Shown here: positions 8,382-15,117 of the stretch, one piece after another
Numbering within the stretch: the first letter of the stretch is position 1
How the letters are laid out: every line of letters begins with the position of its first letter
Assembly (NCBI RefSeq): GCF_028746185.1
Contig: NZ_JAQIVH010000055.1
Location: 124,001 to 188,000, forward strand
Source: Paenibacillus_E qinlingensis
GTDB taxonomy: Bacteria > Bacillota > Bacilli > Paenibacillales > NBRC-103111
Reading direction: 5' to 3'
Length of the DNA: 64,000 nucleotides
The notes under the pieces: generated by a model
Told to the model about the DNA's origin: nothing
Databases searched by the model: none
What the model saw: only the letters and a program-made list of their open reading frames with translations
Made by a program: the position numbers and the translations under genes

Positions 8382-9080
8382 TTAAGCTGTTGTTTGCTCG
8401 CCTTGGTGTGCTTCGATAACTGCATCAGCAATTTTCGCTGTTAACAATTTAACTGCGCGAATCGCATCATCGTTACCAGGAATCACATAATCAATCTCGT
8501 CTGGATCGCAGTTTGTATCAACGATACCAACGATTGGGATACCCAATTTACGAGCTTCTGCTACAGCAATACGCTCTTTGCGAGGATCGATAATGAAAAG
8601 TGCACTTGGCAAACCTTTCATGTTCTTGATTCCGCCTAGGAATTTCTCAAGACGCTCTTTTTCTTTGCGAAGAATGATAACTTCTTTCTTAGGAAGAACT
8701 TCGAAAGTGCCGTCCTCTTCCCATCTTTCAAGAGTTTTCAAGCGATCGATACGTTTTTGAATGGTTTGGAAGTTAGTCAATGTACCACCCAACCAACGTT
8801 GGTTGATGAAGTACATGCCACAACGTTCTGCTTCTTCAGCAACTGAATCTTGGGCTTGTTTTTTAGTTCCTACGAAAAGGATTGTACCATTGTCTTCGGA
8901 TACGGATTTAACAAAGTTGTAAGCTTCCTCAACTTTTTTAACCGTTTTTTGAAGATCGATGATGTAAATACCGTTTCTTTCAGTAAAGATATACTTGTCC
9001 ATTTTCGGGTTCCAACGACGTGTTTGGTGACCGAAATGTACGCCAGCTTCTAAAAGCTGTTTCATGGAGATAACTGCCAT
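8382..9080 (-). CDS. rpsB: 30S ribosomal protein S2
   Basis: Small-subunit protein at the head-platform junction. 232 residues from ATG 9080; an in-frame TTG 6 bases upstream is rejected because GAGGAGG is placed 8 bases from the ATG. The S2 signatures MKQLLEAGVHFGHQTRRWNP and NQRWLGGTLTNFQTI are intact, as is LFIIDPRKERIAVAEA. It has its own sigma-A type promoter, a structured leader of about 115 bases, and a terminator after the stop codon. Confidence 0.97.
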   Translation of the reverse strand: MAVISMKQLLEAGVHFGHQTRRWNPKMDKYIFTERNGIYIIDLQKTVKKVEEAYNFVKSVSEDNGTILFVGTKKQAQDSVAEEAERCGMYFINQRWLGGTLTNFQTIQKRIDRLKTLERWEEDGTFEVLPKKEVIILRKEKERLEKFLGGIKNMKGLPSALFIIDPRKERIAVAEARKLGIPIVGIVDTNCDPDEIDYVIPGNDDAIRAVKLLTAKIADAVIEAHQGEQTTA

Positions 9081-9131
9081 CCCCAATCCCTCCTCTAAAT
9101 GGTTTATTTGGTATCCGCCGCCCCTCGCATC

Positions 9132-9170
9132 TTTGCATAAAACCTACCGAAGTAAGCACCATTATGCAAA
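9132..9170 (-). promoter_or_regulatory. Candidate rpsB leader hairpin
   Basis: In the rpsB 5' leader, TTTGCATAA and TTATGCAAA form a perfect 9-bp stem around a 21-base loop, some 50 bases before the start codon and outside the ribosome site. Many ribosomal-protein genes carry such leaders for autoregulation; binding of S2 here is inference. Confidence 0.5.
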
Positions 9171-9202
9171 TTGACGGGCGTGAGTTTTTAACACCGTGAA
9201 TA

Positions 9203-9231
9203 AATATACCACAACTGAAAACAAGGTGCAA
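9203..9231 (-). promoter_or_regulatory. rpsB promoter (sigma-A type)
   Basis: TTGCAC (9231-9226), a 17-base spacer and TATATT (9208-9203). It follows the fla/che operon terminator and would give a leader of about 115 bases. Confidence 0.75.
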
Positions 9232-9285
9232 CCTTTTATCCTGAAAGTCATTCTTCCCTTGAATTGGATAGTTTATGTAGAAACA

Positions 9286-9317
9286 AACAAAAAAGATCTC
9301 AAAAAGAAGATCCTTTT
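9286..9317 (-). terminator. Intrinsic terminator closing the fla/che operon
   Basis: On the minus strand AAAAGGATCTTC pairs with GAGATCTTTT (one wobble, one bulge) around TTTTT and runs into TTTTTTGTTTG. It begins 8 bases after the stop codon of the last gene of the operon. Confidence 0.8.
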
Positions 9318-9324
9318 AACAAAC

Positions 9325-9849
9325 TTATGATTGTTTGGTTATGATGTTCGTTACAATCGCTTGTACATCCAGAACACCTACGAACTCATGGTAGCCAACT
9401 TGAATTTTGGTGCTTCCGCCTTGCTTATCCAGCTCCGAAATAAATGCTTTACGATCCGTAATGACACCTGAATTAACAAGCAAATCTGCTACAGCAGTTG
9501 CATCGAGATGAGGCTGCACATAAATGACGATCTTGGAAGGCGCCGCGGGTGCAGTTGCTTTGGGTTGATCTTGTGGCTGTGGTTTAGCCGCAGCTAGCTT
9601 GTCTGTTTCCTCTTTTATCTTCTTCTGGATGGCTGAATCTAATTCCGCTTGCGTGTACATTTTCACATTTTTCTCAAGCACTAAATAGTATTTTGAGGCC
9701 TCTTCTTTGAGCTTCTGTGGGTCCATCTCCTCCAAGGATATACCTGACTTGCTCGGGCTGCTTGGACGAGTAAGCATCACTTGAAGAAGAATAGCGCCAA
9801 CTATAATACCTATCCCAATGCCAGTAACTAAAGCTCTATTTTTAAACAC
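9325..9849 (-). CDS. Membrane-anchored protein with MltG LysM-like domain
   Basis: 174 residues, function unknown. One N-terminal membrane helix (about residues 7-26, VTGIGIGIIVGAILLQVML), then a charged stalk, a Pro/Ala/Gln linker (about 90-105) and a C-terminal domain (about 108-170). That domain, from IVIYVQPHLDATAVADLL through ITDRKAFISEL to IQVGYHEFVG, looks like the LysM-like N-terminal subdomain of the lytic transglycosylase MltG. The catalytic YceG part is absent, so a wall-binding or scaffold role is more likely than enzyme activity. The start GTG 9849 has GGAGG 9 bases upstream. It overlaps the SwrB-like gene by 8 bases and is the last gene of the fla/che operon. Confidence 0.7.
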   Translation of the reverse strand: MFKNRALVTGIGIGIIVGAILLQVMLTRPSSPSKSGISLEEMDPQKLKEEASKYYLVLEKNVKMYTQAELDSAIQKKIKEETDKLAAAKPQPQDQPKATAPAAPSKIVIYVQPHLDATAVADLLVNSGVITDRKAFISELDKQGGSTKIQVGYHEFVGVLDVQAIVTNIITKQS

Positions 9850-10423
9850 GGGTCCGTTCCTCCTGTCTTGAAAGCTGAAGGATCAAACTGACCTCGCCTT
9901 TATTCATAGTAAGTTTTTTGGCAATAGCCTCCACGCTTTTCCCTTGATCATGTAAAGTAAATAGTTCGGAATATCTACTCTTCATACTTAATCCTACATA
10001 GACTGGCTCCACAGGAACAGGTTCAGGATCAATCTCGGTTACGTTCACGGATGCAGGAATCCCATGATTAGGCGTGTTCAGTGCACTAAGCATCTCAGCC
10101 GGAGAAAGAACTTGTGGCTGATTCACATGTAGAGTCGTAAGTTCTTTGGACAGCTCATGCTTCTGACGCTCCAAGGTTTCCAAACGGCCAGCTAGCTTAG
10201 CAAGCTCCACTTCATAATCTTGCTTTGTCTTTGAAAATAGATCAAGCATTGCTTGATTTTGTTCATCCATCTCAGCCGCGAAATGTTCTATCGTATCTTC
10301 GATTTCCTGTACAACCGTAGCATTTGCGGATGAAGCCGTCGTTTGTTCCTTCGGTATAAATCTTGCATAAACAACCATCACAAGTCCAAGAAGGATGACA
10401 TAGAGCACCGGCTGCATAACCAT
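9842..10423 (-). CDS. SwrB-like membrane protein of the fla/che operon
   Basis: 193 residues from ATG 10423 (AGGTGA ribosome site; an in-frame GTG 9 bases upstream lies inside it). One N-terminal helix (VLYVILLGLVMVVYARFI), then a coiled-coil-like region rich in Glu, Lys and Leu (about residues 45-110), and a C-terminal helix-turn-helix-like segment (HDQGKSVEAIAKKLTMNKGE). B. subtilis SwrB occupies the same place after sigD and promotes flagellar export activation. Orthology is inferred from position and layout, because sequence similarity is slight. Confidence 0.65.
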   Translation of the reverse strand: MVMQPVLYVILLGLVMVVYARFIPKEQTTASSANATVVQEIEDTIEHFAAEMDEQNQAMLDLFSKTKQDYEVELAKLAGRLETLERQKHELSKELTTLHVNQPQVLSPAEMLSALNTPNHGIPASVNVTEIDPEPVPVEPVYVGLSMKSRYSELFTLHDQGKSVEAIAKKLTMNKGEVSLILQLSRQEERTRV

Positions 10424-10448
10424 AAAGTTCACCTTTTCCTATAGCAAG

Positions 10449-10769
10449 TTAGAGGGAGTAGTCAATATGATGACCTTTATAAGGATGGTCCGGTTGGTGT
10501 TCCGGATCCGTAGAAAGGTTGTTTAATTGCCCTCTTGTCTTACTTTTACCTATTTGCGTTTTTTTCTGTTCACGACGATCCAAGATATCAGCTCGCCCAC
10601 TCTCTTCAAGTTTGCTCGCCCGTCCTCGGTCACGTTCCGTGGTTTGTATGGCTTGATTTTCTAAATTCGTTCCATCTTGCCGCGGCTTCTGCATCAATTG
10701 ATTCTGCTTAATACCAGCCTCATCGTTCTTGTGTACAGCGAATTGTAAATCGATGGCTTTAAAACTCAT
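10449..10769 (-). CDS. Conserved small hydrophilic protein, fla/che operon
   Basis: 106 residues, no membrane segment, very rich in Gln, Lys, Arg and Asp. It starts MSFKAIDLQFAVHK and ends HPYKGHHIDYSL. I recall similar small proteins with these conserved ends in flagellar operons of Paenibacillaceae, but know no function. The middle (about residues 40-90) looks disordered. GGAGGG lies 8 bases before ATG 10769. It sits 19 bases after the DUF342 gene and 25 before the SwrB-like gene, so it is co-expressed with them. Confidence 0.7.
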   Translation of the reverse strand: MSFKAIDLQFAVHKNDEAGIKQNQLMQKPRQDGTNLENQAIQTTERDRGRASKLEESGRADILDRREQKKTQIGKSKTRGQLNNLSTDPEHQPDHPYKGHHIDYSL

Positions 10770-10788
10770 CGTCTACTCCCTCCCACAC

Positions 10789-12204
10789 TTACACATTTGC
10801 GCTCATAACAATATCGCCATCACTTAATCGGAATGTCATTCGATTAGTTGGATCTTTAATAAATTTCGTGTAACGACCAATGACAATTTTGGTACCACCA
10901 TAAATCGTCGAAATAACTTGAACCTTGGCATTCTCAGAATCCTCTAGAGATTTCTCGATCTCCAAAATCCGTTCCTTAATCGATACTTGTTCGTCCACCG
11001 ACTGTTTCTTCGTATTGTTAAGTTTAATACGCATAGCTAGTTTATCAGGACTGAGCTGACCCGCAGCAGCTAATTGATCCAACAAAGTAAGCGCTTTACT
11101 CGTCTTCTCCATATTCTCATACAGTGACTTTAGTTGATTACGAAGTTGAATCATTTCATTACGCAATTCTGGCAGAACTCCTACTTCAATAACCGTTGCA
11201 GTTGACATTGAATTCCCAATTGTTCGAGCCGTAACGCGTTCTCCAGCTTGAATTGTCCCGCCTACGATTAAACCTTTTGCCCCTACACAGTTGACACTTT
11301 TGCCCGCTCTCACCGTCGAATGCATGATACTTTGAGAAACGTTTAGTTCGCCTATAACTTCAATTGTGGCATCTTGGATGAAAGAACTCTTCACATTCTT
11401 GCCAGCCTTGATAAAAGCTTTATTTTGCCCTACAATACCTGCTGAGATTTCAATCGATCCTTCTGCTTCAAGCTCCGCGGCTTCAACACCACCGGTAACA
11501 CGAATGTCTCCAGCTGCCCGAATTTTGAACCCTGGTAAAACATTGCCTCTAACAACAACTGTACCGATAAAATCAATGTTTCCGATATTATAATCGATAT
11601 CCCCATTAATCTCGTAAACAGGGAATACATTTATTTTATCACGATCCGTTCGGACAACCATGCCATCAATTGTTGCGTATAGCCCCATCTGATCCGCATC
11701 TGTAACAACATTTTTACCTACTTTGAATCTAGCTTCTTTTCCTGATTTGGAAAAAAGCGTTTCACCAGTAACTGCACGTCCAGGCGAACCAGCAGTAGCT
11801 AAAAACCGTTGACCAATCAATTGTCCTTTTCTAACATTATGAATAGATACGACTTCTTTATAATTGACCCGGCCGTCTTCTAGCTCCAAAGGTTTTTTTT
11901 CATTGTCATCGAAGTCAAAAGATAATTTAATATACCCATTTTGACCATCTACCTGTTTAGTTCCCGTCGCAATCAATGTCTTCTTAAGTAGAAACGATTT
12001 TGGATTTGCTGCAATTTCTGCAAGCACAACTTGATTTACTCCATGTATAATACGATTTTTTTGAACCATGTCTAATAATTGCCCAATCGAGACTTTAAAC
12101 GCATCATCCGTATTACTGATAAGTAGATGAGCAGATAACTTATCATCTGATACAGTAATATCAATGAAGAAATCCAAAGGCATGTTCCCTTCACTCACGG
12201 ACAT
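10789..12204 (-). CDS. FapA / DUF342 family protein
   Basis: 471 residues from ATG 12204 (AAAGGTGG ribosome site); longer in-frame starts run back into sigD and lack a site. The central part (about 190-370) has the repeating hydrophobic/Gly pattern of a right-handed beta-helix, for example GDIRVTGGVEAAELEAEGSI and AKGLIVGGTIQAGERVTART, typical of DUF342/FapA proteins. A coiled-coil segment (about 375-450) and a short C-terminal strand domain follow. B. subtilis has a member (YlxF-independent, not in this operon position as far as I recall); a polymer-like scaffold or surface-sensing role is only suggested by the family. It starts 29 bases after the sigD stop codon. Confidence 0.8.
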   Translation of the reverse strand: MSVSEGNMPLDFFIDITVSDDKLSAHLLISNTDDAFKVSIGQLLDMVQKNRIIHGVNQVVLAEIAANPKSFLLKKTLIATGTKQVDGQNGYIKLSFDFDDNEKKPLELEDGRVNYKEVVSIHNVRKGQLIGQRFLATAGSPGRAVTGETLFSKSGKEARFKVGKNVVTDADQMGLYATIDGMVVRTDRDKINVFPVYEINGDIDYNIGNIDFIGTVVVRGNVLPGFKIRAAGDIRVTGGVEAAELEAEGSIEISAGIVGQNKAFIKAGKNVKSSFIQDATIEVIGELNVSQSIMHSTVRAGKSVNCVGAKGLIVGGTIQAGERVTARTIGNSMSTATVIEVGVLPELRNEMIQLRNQLKSLYENMEKTSKALTLLDQLAAAGQLSPDKLAMRIKLNNTKKQSVDEQVSIKERILEIEKSLEDSENAKVQVISTIYGGTKIVIGRYTKFIKDPTNRMTFRLSDGDIVMSANV

Positions 12205-12232
12205 ACCACCTTTCCATACTTTCAGAATAAGT

Positions 12233-13021
12233 TTAATTATCTTGAAAAAGTTGATTTTTAAATCGTCCGAGTACACCTTTAAGTCTTAAGATCGCTTTTG
12301 AATGCAATTGAGAAATGCGAGATGGTGATAAACACATGACCTCAGCAATTTCACTTAATGATAACTCTTCGAAATAAAATAGTGAAACAACGGTTCTTTC
12401 TTTTTCTGTCAAGCGATCTATTGCTTTCGCCAATGATTCTTTCAAATAAAACTCGTTCACTTGCGACTCTGGGTTCTTGGCTTTCTCATCAACGATAAGA
12501 GATAATCTGGTCTCTGACTCTTCTTCGCGTATGGGATCATCAATGGAACAAATCGTCGTCACGGAGATGTCTTGCAACATTTGCTGAAAATCTTGTTCGC
12601 TAATTTGCAAAAAATTGCTTATCTCCGTATCCGTTACAGATCGAAGATACTGCTGTTCAAGCTTTTGATAAGCATCTTCTACTTTTTTCGCTTTTTCTCT
12701 TACAGACCTTGGAACCCAATCACCTTGTCGTAATCCATCAATGATTGACCCACGAATTCTCCAAGAAGCATAGGTTTCAAATTGCAACCCACGTGCATAA
12801 TCAAACTTCTCAATAGCATCAATTAAACCCATAACGCCAAAGCTGGACAGGTCGTCTTTGGAAACACTTTTAGGAAGACCAATAGCTAATCTACTTGAAA
12901 CATACTCAACTAATGGTAAATAGTTCTCAATGAGTGCTTGTCTCGCAGCAATTAGGCCTTGTTCCTTCCACTGCTTCCACAATTCAATATTCGCAAGTTG
13001 AACTTGCTTCTGATCAATCAT
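12233..13021 (-). CDS. sigD: Flagellar/chemotaxis sigma factor SigD (FliA)
   Basis: Alternative sigma-28 factor that drives flagellin, motor and late chemotaxis genes. 262 residues. Region 2 (NYLPLVEYVSSRLAIGLPKS, DLSSFGVMGLIDAIEKFDY and FETYASWRIRGSIIDGLR), region 3 with PRSVREKAKK, and region 4 (LTEKERTVVSLFYFEELSLS and CLSPSRISQLHSKAILRL) are all intact. It sits late in the fla/che operon, as in B. subtilis, where distance from the promoter affects its level. The anti-sigma factor gene flgM is not in this window. Confidence 0.97.
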   Translation of the reverse strand: MIDQKQVQLANIELWKQWKEQGLIAARQALIENYLPLVEYVSSRLAIGLPKSVSKDDLSSFGVMGLIDAIEKFDYARGLQFETYASWRIRGSIIDGLRQGDWVPRSVREKAKKVEDAYQKLEQQYLRSVTDTEISNFLQISEQDFQQMLQDISVTTICSIDDPIREEESETRLSLIVDEKAKNPESQVNEFYLKESLAKAIDRLTEKERTVVSLFYFEELSLSEIAEVMCLSPSRISQLHSKAILRLKGVLGRFKNQLFQDN

Positions 13022-13040
13022 GATTTATGATACACCATCC

Positions 13041-13472
13041 TTAATCTTCAGACATTCGCCTCAAGGCACCCGCCAGTTGTTCAGGGTCCAAATTATTCTT
13101 GGTGACTAGCTTAGGTGGATTCAATGGTGAAAATTGCATGTCATTCGAATGTGCATCTTTTGTCTGATTCCCGTGGATCGACTTCATCATTTGTCGTGTT
13201 TCCTCATCCTCATCGGGTGTACTTAAATCTAAGTTTTGACCAACCCCGGATGAGGAATTCTCGAGTGGTGTATCCTCAAGTGAAGAAACAGGTCCAATTA
13301 ACAACCCTAAGACCCATCTAAAACCAAATGTTACAACGAATAGAATGAGAAAGCTGTATCCTGCTTTGATGCAGGATGACAAAAATAGATTGTTCCCTAT
13401 TGATAAGGCAAACGTAAATATTCCAGCCAACAAAGCTACGATGAGATTTATTCTTATAGTACCAATCATCAT
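13041..13472 (-). CDS. Unknown membrane protein between cheD and sigD
   Basis: 143 residues. Two hydrophobic segments fill the N-terminal half (about residues 8-25 and 33-57, the latter containing LILFVVTFGFRWVLGLLIG). The rest is a hydrophilic, probably disordered cytoplasmic tail ending in LDPEQLAGALRRMSED, which may be a short helix for a partner. It overlaps the cheD stop codon by one base (TAATG), so translation is coupled. No B. subtilis counterpart is known to me in this position. A role in flagellar or chemotaxis assembly is inferred from context only. Confidence 0.75.
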   Translation of the reverse strand: MMIGTIRINLIVALLAGIFTFALSIGNNLFLSSCIKAGYSFLILFVVTFGFRWVLGLLIGPVSSLEDTPLENSSSGVGQNLDLSTPDEDEETRQMMKSIHGNQTKDAHSNDMQFSPLNPPKLVTKNNLDPEQLAGALRRMSED

Positions 13473-13966
13473 TAAATTTCCTTTACTCCCAATTGAACAC
13501 TACGGATCTGGAGGATTCCTGTCGCACTAAAGAATTCAATCGTACGACCATAATTAGCTCCTGTATCCTCTGCCAGAATTGGAATCTTGTAACGATTCAA
13601 CATTTCTTTACAAGATTCTACATTCCTCGGTCCGATTCTCATCGTATCATTATTTCCGGCAAATGCAAACATTTGAGCACCACCAGCCAGCTTGGCTTCA
13701 AGCTTACTTATATTGGCTCCTAGCTTTTCCATTCTCGAAATAAGCTCTGGAATAGCCGTATCTGCATACTTAGCTATATTTAATGAACCTTCTCGTGCTA
13801 TTTCAGATGAAGGCAGCATGACGTGAGCCATTCCTGCTACTTTTGATCGGCTGTCGTATAGGGTGACACCTACACATGATCCTAATCCTGTTGTCTTCAA
13901 AACACCAATTTGATGAACAACATTCAAGTCAGCCATACCTACTTTAATTAAGTTTTCTAGCGTCAT
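13472..13966 (-). CDS. cheD: Chemoreceptor glutamine deamidase CheD
   Basis: Deamidates specific glutamines of chemoreceptors and, bound to CheC, takes part in adaptation. 164 residues, normal length. The catalytic Cys is in GLGSCVGVTLYD (C31) and the His in MAHVMLP (H48); KLAGGAQMF carries the conserved Thr-region loop. ATG 13966 overlaps the cheC stop codon by 4 bases (ATGA). The pair CheC-CheD being adjacent and coupled fits their complex. Confidence 0.95.
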   Translation of the reverse strand: MTLENLIKVGMADLNVVHQIGVLKTTGLGSCVGVTLYDSRSKVAGMAHVMLPSSEIAREGSLNIAKYADTAIPELISRMEKLGANISKLEAKLAGGAQMFAFAGNNDTMRIGPRNVESCKEMLNRYKIPILAEDTGANYGRTIEFFSATGILQIRSVQLGVKEI

Positions 13967-14583
13967 GGAGAGACTACCCCTAATGCCGAAAAGATTTTAC
14001 CAAACGATTCCGGATCAGGGATTAAGAAAAAGTGCCCTTGCACTTCATTCTCCCCTTCCAAAAATTTAGTATCAATGAGAAGAGCCTGGTCTCCCATTTG
14101 ACCAAATTGCAATAAACCATAGCTTAAAATTGCACCAGCCATGTCGATCGCCAGCGCTGGAACCGTCGGCTGCATATTTAAATTCGTAAAATCAGCAAGT
14201 GAGGATAAATAAGAACCGGCAAGTATGTTTCCAATTTCATTCAGTGCTGATAATTCTAACTCTGAATACTCTTCTTGATCTGTAATCGATAAACCAACCA
14301 AATCAAGAAGCATGTTTTTGGCAGCATCTAGGTCAAGAATGAAGAACATATTTCCCGGGGCATCCCCTTCAACACGTAAGAAAATGGCTAGTACAACTGT
14401 CTCAGCCCCGCCGACGCTTTCGCAAATTTCTTCGAAAGGCAACATTCTTACTTTTGGAACCAACATATCGATTGGCTTATCTAGTAAGGTAGAAAGCGCA
14501 GTCGCTGCATGCCCTGCACCAATATTACCTACTTCCTTAAGCACATCTAATTGAAAATCCTCTAATTGACTAAAAACATCCAC
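13963..14583 (-). CDS. cheC: CheY-P phosphatase CheC
   Basis: Dephosphorylates CheY-P and binds CheD in the Bacillus-type adaptation system. 206 residues. Two active-site helices are visible: LKEVGNIGAGHAATALS near the N-terminus and ELSALNEIGNILAGSYLSSL around residue 110, both with the E..N pair, so both sites look intact. The start is GTG 14583 with GAGGA upstream, 3 bases after the cheW stop codon. It overlaps cheD by 4 bases. Confidence 0.95.
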   Translation of the reverse strand: MDVFSQLEDFQLDVLKEVGNIGAGHAATALSTLLDKPIDMLVPKVRMLPFEEICESVGGAETVVLAIFLRVEGDAPGNMFFILDLDAAKNMLLDLVGLSITDQEEYSELELSALNEIGNILAGSYLSSLADFTNLNMQPTVPALAIDMAGAILSYGLLQFGQMGDQALLIDTKFLEGENEVQGHFFLIPDPESFGKIFSALGVVSP

Positions 14584-14586
14584 AAG

Positions 14587-15048
14587 CTATTCCTCAAATC
14601 TTTCTAGCTGCTGAATTTCACTACGATTCAAAACTTGCTCTAGGTTTAGAAGTACCAATAGTCGACTCTCGCCAACACGCGCAATTCCATCCAAGTATTT
14701 CGCTTTAATGCCACCAACAACTTCTGGCGGTGTATCAATATTATCTGTATCGACATCAATAACATCATTGGCCGAATCAACAATCAAACCTACTTCAAAT
14801 TCAGCTGCAGAAACGATAATAATACGTGTTGCATCCGTACTAGCTACCTCTTCAAGACCAAATCTAGCACGTAGATCAATAATTGGAATTACGATACCAC
14901 GCAAATTAATAACACCTTTAATAAATTCTGGTGCTTTAGGTACACGTGTCATTGGTTGCATTCTTTCGATCGTTCTAACCTTTTCTACTTCTACACCATA
15001 CTCTTCCGATCCAAGCGCGAAGACAATTACTTTCTTTTCTTCTCCCAT
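14587..15048 (-). CDS. cheW: Chemotaxis coupling protein CheW
   Basis: Couples receptors to CheA at the inner membrane face. 153 residues from ATG 15048 (GAGGAGG 8 bases upstream; a TTG 6 bases earlier is too close to the site). The CheW fold motifs VIVFALGSEEYGVEVEKVR, GVINLRGIVIPIIDLRARF and GIARVGESRLLVLLNLEQVL are all present. It lies 69 bases after cheA. Confidence 0.96.
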   Translation of the reverse strand: MGEEKKVIVFALGSEEYGVEVEKVRTIERMQPMTRVPKAPEFIKGVINLRGIVIPIIDLRARFGLEEVASTDATRIIIVSAAEFEVGLIVDSANDVIDVDTDNIDTPPEVVGGIKAKYLDGIARVGESRLLVLLNLEQVLNRSEIQQLERFEE

Positions 15049-15117
15049 TGTCAAATCCTCCTCAAAGTTTTCGTCAGAAAACTGACTTTGTAAGCATCAG
15101 CTTTAAACGAATATGGT

